A DNA stretch of 42,347 bases from Bacillus sp. B15-48 (GTDB taxonomy: Bacteria > Bacillota > Bacilli > Bacillales > Cytobacillaceae), in the NCBI RefSeq assembly GCF_016879755.1, contig NZ_WOFU01000019.1, forward strand, positions 1-42,347. The letters are read 5' to 3'. Of this stretch, positions 1 through 6,643 are shown in pieces. The position numbers and the translations under genes are program-made. The first letter of the stretch is position 1, and every line of letters starts with the position of its first letter. Under the pieces are notes generated by a model. It was not told the origin of the DNA, searched no databases, and worked only from the letters and a program-made list of their open reading frames with translations.

Positions 1-122
1 TGCCTTCAAGTCCTCCGCACGGTTCCTCACGGATACGCACTACCTGTCGGCTATACACTTCCGCCACCAAAACGGTGTGTTCGGGACTTTCACCCGTTAG
101 TCCGATGCGCTGCCAAGCGCAC
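1..122 (-). mobile_element. Group II intron (IIC-like), 5' end, cut by the window edge
   Basis: Read on the minus strand, position 122 begins GTGCGC and is followed by GGGTGAAAGTCCCGAAC, then by GGAACCGTGCGGAGG near the left edge. This is the 5' domain I pattern of bacterial group II introns and resembles the Oceanobacillus iheyensis IIC ribozyme as I remember it. Only the first 122 nt are present; the rest, including any reverse transcriptase, lies to the left. The intron starts one base after the terminator hairpin at 124-150, the classic insertion site of class C introns. The small plus-strand reading frame across this stretch is not a gene. Confidence 0.82.
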
Positions 123-150
123 AAAAGGAGCGCTTTTTTGGCGCTCCTTT
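123..150 (-). terminator. Rho-independent terminator of the first torD-like gene (intron target)
   Basis: Ten-base perfect stem AAAGGAGCGC/GCGCTCCTTT (minus strand 150-141 and 133-124) with an A-rich loop. It lies 62 nt beyond the stop of the TorD-like gene at 213. The U-tract expected after the stem is cut off after T123 by the intron, so the intron has displaced the terminator's tail. Confidence 0.85.
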
Positions 151-212
151 CACATTTTGTTCAATTTATAATTGATAATAATTTGCTAGCTGAACCTAAA
201 AATTCAAGATTC

Positions 213-890
213 TTATGCCACCGAGATTACCTCCTCAATCAACTTCCTATCAACCTTCAGCACTTCCTCAGTCAATAAAGCCATTTGAGGATAGAAATAA
301 TGTGTTTTACTCTTCTGAATTTGCTCAGCAAACTCACCTATCCAAACGAGCAAATGCTGATCGAGAAAAGCTTTTTGATCCTCCAATATTTTCTTTACTT
401 CTTTGGTCTTTCCTTCACTAAGATTTTCTGCGGCTAGTTGAGACAAATGAGCCATAAAGTCAAGTTCTAACGAAAGATGGTCATCTGGTTCATGCGGATA
501 TTTCGCATGTGTAAAGTTATATTCAAGATAGGCTTTCCTTACTTTTAAAGTACTTTCCTGAAAAATTAAGCGTTCTTTTGTTCTATATATAGACTCCCAT
601 GGAGGAGCCGGCAATTTATTGGGGCCAATCATTAAATAAGTGTACTCACCCTTTAGCTTATCCAACGTGATTTTTTTATTATGTACAAGACCTTGCTCCA
701 ACCTATTTAACAAATCAAACTTATGATCGCCTTCCCCAATGAGGAGTTCCAATGACTCTTTTGTATGCTCGTTAGTAACAATCTTTAATAATTCAAAATC
801 TGGTTCATCCCCAAATGTACGCTGTAACAGCCTATACAGATAACTGCGATTGGCAAGCAAAATTGTTATACTATCAGTTTGTGTGTTCAT
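213..890 (-). CDS. TorD/DmsD-family molybdoenzyme chaperone (first copy)
   Basis: 225-aa all-helical protein of the TorD/DmsD/NarJ family. These cytoplasmic chaperones bind the Tat signal or apo-form of DMSO reductase-type enzymes until the molybdenum cofactor is inserted. Visible family marks are EYTYLMIGP at about 85-93, APPWESIY just after it, and EPDDHLSLELDF near 135. Start ATG at 890 is preceded by AGGTGG. It is transcribed alone and ends at the terminator at 123-150. No molybdoenzyme gene lies immediately beside it; its neighbours on the right are pseudogenes. It is a diverged paralogue of the gene at 3958-4650. The client could be either oxidoreductase in this window or one encoded elsewhere. 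Confidence 0.88.
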   Translation of the reverse strand: MNTQTDSITILLANRSYLYRLLQRTFGDEPDFELLKIVTNEHTKESLELLIGEGDHKFDLLNRLEQGLVHNKKITLDKLKGEYTYLMIGPNKLPAPPWESIYRTKERLIFQESTLKVRKAYLEYNFTHAKYPHEPDDHLSLELDFMAHLSQLAAENLSEGKTKEVKKILEDQKAFLDQHLLVWIGEFAEQIQKSKTHYFYPQMALLTEEVLKVDRKLIEEVISVA

Positions 891-940
891 TTAATCTACC
901 ACCTATCTCAACTTTTTAATAGTTATATACTAAACATCCA

Positions 941-1351
941 ATGTTGGAGTTTTTTTACTTAAGGAGTAAACATAATAGCGAAAAGATAGAAAACCTATCA
1001 CGTTTAATTAAACCAGAGATAGCGTATTTTTTTCATTGTAATTTCCCACAATCTAATGAACTTCGGTCAATTGATTGGTTAAGCCGTGAAGATAAAGTCA
1101 TGAATGGCAAACCATCAATTATTATGGGGTCTTCAATGGGGATTTTAGGTTCTGTAAAAGCCCAGATGCACTTGCGCGATATTTTATTTGCAGCTGGATT
1201 AAATTCTCCAGTCTTTGGTGGAAATGAAGTGTATGTAGGTGCAGTACATGAGAAATTTGATGCTGAAGGAAACTTAACAGATGAAGCAACAAATGCCTAC
1301 TTAGATAGTGTTATCGCTAACTTCCAAGAATGGATGAAACGATACGTTTAA
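941..1351 (+). pseudogene. Decayed NAD(P)H-dependent FMN reductase
   Basis: The C-terminal half matches flavodoxin-like NAD(P)H:FMN reductases (azoreductase/YhdA type): IDWLSR, then NGKPSIIMGSSMGILG, then the AQMHLRDIL helix and a normal C-terminus. The N-terminal part is wrecked. The usual phosphate-binding start and the TPEYN-SIPG-LKNA segment are replaced by unrelated or degenerate sequence, and no sensible start with a ribosome binding site exists. I read this as a relic rather than a functional 136-aa protein. Confidence 0.7.
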
Positions 1352-1360
1352 TTTAATAGA

Positions 1361-1391
1361 CACCTCTTCATCATTTTGAAGAGGTGTTTTT
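1361..1391 (+). terminator. Rho-independent terminator after the FMN reductase relic
   Basis: Perfect ten-base stem CACCTCTTCA/TGAAGAGGTG with a six-base loop, followed by a T-run, ten bases after the stop of the relic. Confidence 0.8.
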
Positions 1392-1406
1392 AAAAGGAGT
1401 TTTATA

Positions 1407-2051
1407 ATGAAGAAGAATTATCAAAACTATGTCAAGATTATACATATAAAAGCGGTGTTCATGTAAAAAACTGCCTTTGTTTCACCACATTCAGATAAAC
1501 GGACGGGCGAATTTGAAAATCCATTCCTTTTCCCATTAAAACTAATCGAAGAAGTTAAAAAAGTGATTCAGGAACACGCAACAAAACCGATTTTAATTGG
1601 CTACCGTTTTTCACCAGAATAGCCGGAAACACCAGGTATGACCATGAAAGAAACATTTGCTTTAATTGAGGAATTAATCCAAGCAGATATTGATTATCTT
1701 CATATTGCAACAACAGATACCTGGGCCAAACCACGCCGTGGGCTTGTTAGTGAAAAATCACGTACCGAAATAATTGCTGAATATATTAACGGACGTGTAC
1801 CGCTAATTGGTGTAGATAGTATTCATACGCCTGTTGATGCCGCCCTCCTATTAGAAAAAGGAAAAACAGATTTTGTCGCAATTGGACGAGCGCTAGTTGT
1901 AGATCATGATTGGGTTGAAAAAGTACAGAATAATAGATAAGAAGCGATTTCTCAACAGTTAAAACAAAACGAACAGCATCAAGCTGTCATCCTAACACCT
2001 TTATGGAAATTAATTTTAGAGGTGGAAGGTTGGTTTTCTGTTGAGCGGTAA
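1407..2051 (+). pseudogene. Decayed NADH:flavin oxidoreductase (old yellow enzyme family)
   Basis: Translation across the region gives old-yellow-enzyme pieces: FVSPHSDKRTGEFENPFLFP, then LIEEVKKVI, KPILIGYRFSPE, an in-frame TAG at 1621-1623, then PGMTMKETFALIEEL, IDYLHIATTDTW, PLIGVDSIHTPVDAALLLEKG and DFVAIGRALVVDHDW. A second stop interrupts at about 1938, and the usual C-terminal PLWKLILEVEGWF follows. The first half of the TIM barrel, with FMN-binding and substrate residues, is missing. It shares orientation with the FMN-reductase relic before it, so both may once have formed one flavin-enzyme transcription unit. Confidence 0.8.
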
Positions 2052-2144
2052 ATCAACTATATGTATTACAATGATATTCATTATCAATTATACATGATTA
2101 ATAAAAAACAAATAATGTGTTTCCCCATGTCATGCGAAAATGAA

Positions 2145-2186
2145 AAAAAGACCTCCCAAAAGGTTTTATAAACTTTTGAGAGGCCT
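2145..2186 (-). terminator. Rho-independent terminator of the zinc-ribbon gene
   Basis: On the minus strand an approximately 11-bp stem (CCTCTCAAAAG/CTTTTGGGAGG, one mismatch) is followed by a T-run at about 2150-2143. It starts about 30 nt past the stop codon at 2217. Confidence 0.8.
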
Positions 2187-2216
2187 CCACTTATTATCAA
2201 TATGAGCAAAATGTTA

Positions 2217-2711
2217 TTAATAAAAGAATTCATCATCCATTTCATTACGACATTTTTTACATCTTTTTAGATAGGAAAAGCCCTTTCTCTTGAAAAACTG
2301 CTGCTCTCCCGTTGTAAAAGTAAATCGTTCTCCACATCCCCAGCATTTTAAAAGTTGATCATGTGGCTCTATCCCCTTTAGTGCTGTTTTAAAAGATTCT
2401 ATTCTTTCCTCTATAGCTGAATGATCAATCGACTCTTTCTTATTTAATACATTTATAGTTGTTCGAATCTCATTTCTTACTTTTTTATAATCAATTTTCT
2501 CCCATAATTCTAGATAAGGGATAAACGCTTGATTTCCGGACTCTTTAATCTTATCAAGGAGCAATAGAATCATTCCCCTATTTCGATCCTTTAAATAATT
2601 CATGTCAGGATTTTGCTTTCCTTGTTTGATCCATTCCTTCCATTCATTTAAAAGTTCATCTGCATATTGATCAGTTTCTATAAGCCAACCCCGGTCTGTA
2701 AAAATAACCAT
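2217..2711 (-). CDS. Zinc-ribbon domain protein of unknown role
   Basis: 164 aa. The C-terminal 45 residues form a probable zinc ribbon: CWGC (Cys123, Cys126), GERFTFTTGEQQFFKRKGF, then CKKC (Cys151, Cys154). This is the pattern of the small 'probable zinc-binding' (zf-trcl type) domain found in Bacillus proteins. The N-terminal 110 residues are charged and helical with no motif I recognise. It stands alone between a pseudogene and the repeat array, with its own terminator. DNA, RNA or protein binding are all possible; nothing nearby decides. Confidence 0.65.
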   Translation of the reverse strand: MVIFTDRGWLIETDQYADELLNEWKEWIKQGKQNPDMNYLKDRNRGMILLLLDKIKESGNQAFIPYLELWEKIDYKKVRNEIRTTINVLNKKESIDHSAIEERIESFKTALKGIEPHDQLLKCWGCGERFTFTTGEQQFFKRKGFSYLKRCKKCRNEMDDEFFY

Positions 2712-2860
2712 AGGTAGTTTTCCATTATAATCAATGTCCAGAAAATCATCTCATTTAGACGGCATAATTTTTGAGCCTTTTTTCAAGCTTCTGAAATCCT
2801 TTTTAATATTATATCCTATTTTTTTGCTATTGATTGTTTTGGGAAATTCAGGGAGGAGAG

Positions 2861-3700
2861 TTGTCTGAAAGTCGTGCTCATTCAGACAGAATTTCGAGTC
2901 CAACAAGAAAAGGGGTGAATCTGTCTGAAAGCGGTGTTCCTTTAGACAGATTCTCGAATCAAATGGGCGAAGTAGTCCGAAAGCACCCATCCTTCAGACA
3001 GATTTGCAAATCAAAGGAGCGAATCTGTCCGAAAGCAGCCGTCCTTCAGACAGATTTGCAAGTCAAAGGAGCGAATCTGTCCGAAAGTACCCGTCCTTCA
3101 GACAGAATTGCAAATCAAAGGAGCGAATCTGTCCGGAAGCACCCATCCTTCAGACAGATTTGCAAGTCAAAGGAGCGAATCTGTCTGAAAGCAGCCGTCC
3201 TTCAGACAGAATTGCAAGTAAATGGAGCGAATCTGTCTGAAAGCACCCATCCTTCAGACAGATTTGCAAGTAAATGGAGCGAATCTGTCTGAAAGCACCC
3301 ATCCTTCAGACAGAATTGCAAGCCAAAGGAGCGAATCTGTCTGAAAGCACCCATCCTTCAGACAGATTTGCAAGTCAAAGGAGCAAATCTGTCTGAAAGC
3401 AGCCATCCTTCAGACAGAATTGCAAGTCAAAGGAGCGAATCTGTCTGAAAGCAGCCGTCCTTCAGACAGATTTGCAAGTCAAAGGAGCGAATCTGTCCGA
3501 AAGCATCCATCCTTCAGACAGAATTGCAAGCCAAAGGAGCGAATCTGTCTGAAAGCACCCATCCTTCAGACAGAATTGCAAGTCAAAGGAGCAAATCTGT
3601 CTGAAAGCAGCCGTCCTTCAGACAGAATTGCAAGCCACTTGGGTGAATCTGTCTGAAAGCGGTGTTCCTTTAGACAAATTCTCGAATCAAATGGACGAAG
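2861..3700. repeat. Tandem array of about sixteen 52-bp units, each with an inverted repeat
   Basis: Units begin at 2861, 2921, 2973, 3025 and then every 52 bases (3077, 3129, 3181, 3233, 3285, 3337, 3389, 3441, 3493, 3545, 3597, 3649). The first step is 60 because of an 8-base insertion, and the outermost units are most diverged. Each unit carries CTGTCTGAA, about ten variable bases (GCAGCCGTCC or GCACCCATCC types), then TTCAGACAG, so it can fold into a 9-bp hairpin. The rest of the unit (TTGCAAGTCAAAGGAGCGAAT type) is linear. 52 is not a multiple of 3 and stops recur in one phase, so the open frames through it are not genes. There are no unique spacers, so it is not CRISPR. Confidence 0.93.
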
Positions 3701-3873
3701 TAGATCAGTAGTTCCTTCGGACAGGAAAATAAGAAAATTAGACAGCTCTGACGTAATGAGATTTTCAACGATTTATTGATGATTATGAAGGGTGTGATGA
3801 TTAGTGTACTCGAGAAAGGAGGCTGTATCATTACTTTTTACCGCAGATTAACAGGCATTAGAAGTACGCCACT

Positions 3874-3908
3874 TCAAAAAAAATCGTACTTAAAATTTAA
3901 GTACGATT
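3874..3908 (-). terminator. Rho-independent terminator of the dms-like operon
   Basis: Palindrome at 3882-3908 (AATCGTACTTAAA, one central base, TTTAAGTACGATT). On the minus strand it is followed by a run of eight T. It is 50 nt past the stop of the last operon gene at 3958. Confidence 0.85.
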
Positions 3909-3957
3909 AGTGAAATTAATCAAGTTGTTATTATTCCCCACTCAATGTTTACCTTTT

Positions 3958-4650
3958 TTATGTTAAAGGGACTTCTCCTTTTACTTCAAACTCTGCAAGA
4001 AACTCTGCTAATAATTCCTTGTCCCACAGCAGAGTGCCCCAAATAAGCTGAAGCAATCCACTGTAAAATCCGACACTTGCACTTTCTTTGGCATCGTCAT
4101 ACAAATTAGGAATCCAGGAAAGCAAATGCTCGTCCATAAAGGAAAGTTGGTCTTTAATGTTATTCACTTGGCTTTCGATATCTTGATCATGCAGTTTTTC
4201 TGTTAGAACGGCTAAATACAATAGCTCAAGACCTAGATGATCTTCAGGCTGTCGTCCACTATTCTTACTTTCTAAGCCTTGTTTATTTAGTAAATCTTTC
4301 ATTACAAAGGCAGTTGTTCCAAAGAACAGTTTTTTCCTCGTATTATAAAACGATTCCCATGGCGGCGCTTTGGGAGCACCTGGCCCGATAAAAAGTTCGG
4401 TATATTCGACATTCACTTCTTCAACGGCTTTCAGCAAGTTTTGTTCATCCAAATTAGACGTACATTTTATTAATTGCTCTAGACCTGATTTAATCTGTTC
4501 GTTCGCCACTTCTAAAGGGAAGTTACGCCAAAACTCTTCCGTAACTAGCTTTTTGTTTTCCTCTTGAACAGGCTTTAACAATTGATTGGCGAAAAAGCTA
4601 TATATTTCTTCTCGAAAGCTCCATACTTCAGCCCAAGCTTTTGTCATCAT
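3958..4650 (-). CDS. TorD/DmsD-family chaperone of the dms-like operon
   Basis: 230-aa TorD-like protein, last gene of the operon encoding the exported molybdoenzyme at 6644-9007. Family marks are EYTELFIGPG at about 83-92, KAPPWESFY and QPEDHLGLELLYLAVL near 135-150. Its expected job is to hold the catalytic subunit's twin-arginine leader and keep the apo-enzyme ready for cofactor loading before Tat export. It starts MMT; AGGAGAGG lies just upstream. A 113-nt gap with a stable hairpin separates it from the membrane-anchor gene. Family assignment is firm; the client is inferred from position. Confidence 0.9.
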   Translation of the reverse strand: MMTKAWAEVWSFREEIYSFFANQLLKPVQEENKKLVTEEFWRNFPLEVANEQIKSGLEQLIKCTSNLDEQNLLKAVEEVNVEYTELFIGPGAPKAPPWESFYNTRKKLFFGTTAFVMKDLLNKQGLESKNSGRQPEDHLGLELLYLAVLTEKLHDQDIESQVNNIKDQLSFMDEHLLSWIPNLYDDAKESASVGFYSGLLQLIWGTLLWDKELLAEFLAEFEVKGEVPLT

Positions 4651-4683
4651 AACCTCTCCTTTATCGCAGATTCGCTTATCTAA

Positions 4684-4717
4684 CCATCAGTGGGGATAAG
4701 AAAAACGCCACTGATGG
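4684..4717 (-). other. Intercistronic hairpin between the anchor and chaperone genes
   Basis: Perfect ten-base inverted repeat CCATCAGTGG/CCACTGATGG with a 14-base spacer and no T-run on either strand. Within an operon this could be an mRNA processing or stability element that sets different levels of enzyme and chaperone. The structure is seen; the role is inferred. Confidence 0.5.
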
Positions 4718-4763
4718 AAGATTCGCTTTTATGCGTTAAGCATTGCTGTATTATTCTACGTGG

Positions 4764-5999
4764 TTAGCCGTTCTCAACCATGGAATAGACTTTTTCCTCT
4801 TTTTGACTAAATTGGTCTTCTTGTGATGACTTTTGAACAAGAATTTTTTTAGCCAGATAAAAGAATAACAGAATCCCAAAGGAAATTAAACCTACGGAAA
4901 CCATTAACTCCACAATCGTTGGCGAGTAGACCCCCACTGTTGACCAAATATTTTGGAAGAAAGAGGATTCTTCGCTTGCTTGTGTATATCCAAGCGTGAT
5001 TCCTTGACCTGCTGCAATGTTCGGATGAATAAAGGCAGAGAAAAGGAGCCAGATCCGCTTACACAATACACCAAAGACAACTAATGCGGAGGCAAAAACG
5101 ACTAAACCAATTTTTTCGCGATTTTTTCTAAATAATAGAATCGCTAACGGTACGACTAGCCCTAAAATCACTTGTATCCAAAAATATGGTGCTAATGAAC
5201 CGCTAACGAGCTCATTGACAATGAGCATTTTCGATTCTTTTTGTGGATAGACCATCGTTAAAACTTCAGCTAAAAGAAGATAGGCATCGACTGCGACAAA
5301 CGTGACTAAAAGACCTGCTAAAGTTGTAATAAGCTTTTTCTCGACAATAAAAATTTTAAATGTCATCAATAGAACTAAAACAATAATAAGCAATGCTAGT
5401 CCTGAGTCTAACGCCGATGCAACAAATAGTGGTGCCATAATCGCCGTATACCAACCTTCACGAGCGATTTGCAATCCGAAAATCCATGCGGTCACTGAGT
5501 GAACGAGAATCGCAACGGGAAGGGCGATGGACGACATAATTTTCAACGCTTTTTCGTTCGTTTCTTTTCGGGTCATGAGATATAAATATAACACGTTAAT
5601 GAATAGGTAAAGGTTGATGACCACAACGTCCCACATTAACGGTGATTTAAATTGCCCGTGTAAAAGTAAATTTAAAACACGAAACGGGCTCCCTAAGTCA
5701 ACCATAATAAAAGCAGCAGCAACGATCACACAAACGGTAGATAAAATGGTTGCTGGTTTTGCAACGACTTTGAACGATGGGATGTTAAATACCGTTGCCG
5801 AGGAAGAAACAATTAATCCTCCAGCAGATAATCCTACGAAGAACATGAATAGCATAATATAGGTTCCCCAAGAAACGATATTATTCATCCCTGTGACACC
5901 GAGTCCATTTACGAGCTGATAGCCGATGGCACCGAAGCCCATCACCGAAAGAACACTTAATATCACGATCGATATGTTAAATTTAGCCTTGTTCGTCAT
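4764..5999 (-). CDS. NrfD/DmsC-type quinol-oxidising membrane anchor
   Basis: 411-aa, very hydrophobic protein with about ten predicted membrane helices. The first spans about residues 8-30 and the last about 360-388, and there is a polar cytoplasmic tail. Composition and gene order (catalytic subunit, ferredoxin, this gene) place it in the NrfD/PsrC family, which takes electrons from menaquinol and passes them to the iron-sulfur subunit. Its ribosome binding site (GGAGGGAGA) lies inside the last codons of the ferredoxin gene, only 3 nt separate the genes, and translation is probably coupled. A haem-free, menaquinol-dependent anchor is expected. Confidence 0.87.
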   Translation of the reverse strand: MTNKAKFNISIVILSVLSVMGFGAIGYQLVNGLGVTGMNNIVSWGTYIMLFMFFVGLSAGGLIVSSSATVFNIPSFKVVAKPATILSTVCVIVAAAFIMVDLGSPFRVLNLLLHGQFKSPLMWDVVVINLYLFINVLYLYLMTRKETNEKALKIMSSIALPVAILVHSVTAWIFGLQIAREGWYTAIMAPLFVASALDSGLALLIIVLVLLMTFKIFIVEKKLITTLAGLLVTFVAVDAYLLLAEVLTMVYPQKESKMLIVNELVSGSLAPYFWIQVILGLVVPLAILLFRKNREKIGLVVFASALVVFGVLCKRIWLLFSAFIHPNIAAGQGITLGYTQASEESSFFQNIWSTVGVYSPTIVELMVSVGLISFGILLFFYLAKKILVQKSSQEDQFSQKEEKVYSMVENG

Positions 6000-6002
6000 C
6001 GA

Positions 6003-6632
6003 TTATCTCCCTCCGTTCAAGCCTAAATAGTAAACTTTTGGCTTCGTTCCTTTTTCCTTCAGCAACTGCTCCCCGTTTCTCTCGCGAATTAATGTAGAAA
6101 CTTTGCTATTCGGGTCATCTAGGTCACCAAAGAAACGCGCTTCAGCTGGGCAGCATTCTACACACATAGGGTCTAAACCATCAGCTGTTCTCTCTTTACA
6201 GAATGTACATTTTTCCACGACACCGACATCACGGACAGGAACGATGCCATCACCATAGTTAAAGTCTGGATGGCGTTCGGCTTCCTCCCAGTTAAAGACA
6301 CGAACATTGTAAGGACAAGCAGCCATACAGTAGCGGCAGCCGATACAACGGCTGTAATCAATTTGGATTGCTCCATTTTCATCTGTATATGTTGCAGCAA
6401 CTGGACATACTTTTTCACAAGGAGCATTATCACAATGCTGACAGGCAATGGGGATGTATTTTCTTGTCACGTTCGGGAAGATTCCTTCTACACTATCTAA
6501 TCCCTCATCTCCTGGACTAACAACACGATTCCATAGCATTCCATCTGGCACGTTATTTTGCATTTTACAAGCGATTGAACATGTTTGACATCCCATACAT
6601 CTCTCTAAATCGATTACCATACCAAATCTCAT
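6003..6632 (-). CDS. DmsB-like ferredoxin subunit with four [4Fe-4S] clusters
   Basis: 209 aa. Sixteen ligand cysteines fall in four groups: Cys12/15/18/22, Cys64/67/72/76, Cys96/99/102/106 and Cys142/145/157 with 160 or 161. This is the DmsB/PhsB/NrfC arrangement that wires electrons from the membrane anchor to the molybdenum subunit. It has no signal peptide; by family precedent it would be exported together with the Tat-dependent catalytic subunit. Start ATG at 6632 follows AGGAGGTG, 11 nt after the catalytic-subunit stop. All cysteine positions appear intact. Confidence 0.92.
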   Translation of the reverse strand: MRFGMVIDLERCMGCQTCSIACKMQNNVPDGMLWNRVVSPGDEGLDSVEGIFPNVTRKYIPIACQHCDNAPCEKVCPVAATYTDENGAIQIDYSRCIGCRYCMAACPYNVRVFNWEEAERHPDFNYGDGIVPVRDVGVVEKCTFCKERTADGLDPMCVECCPAEARFFGDLDDPNSKVSTLIRERNGEQLLKEKGTKPKVYYLGLNGGR

Positions 6633-6643
6633 TGTTGCACCTC

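Noticed and set aside
75-278. Small plus-strand gene at the left edge
   Set aside because: It lies over the intron end, the terminator and the end of torD, in the opposite direction, with no ribosome binding site.
2834-3656. Open reading frames of 78-152 residues through the repeat array, with a 52-residue repeat
   Set aside because: The 52-bp unit shifts frame each time, start sites lack ribosome binding sites, and the frames end wherever a unit has CTGTCTGA. They arise from the repeat itself.
2861-3700. CRISPR array
   Set aside because: Linkers between hairpins are as conserved as the stems, so there are no unique spacers, and no cas gene is nearby.
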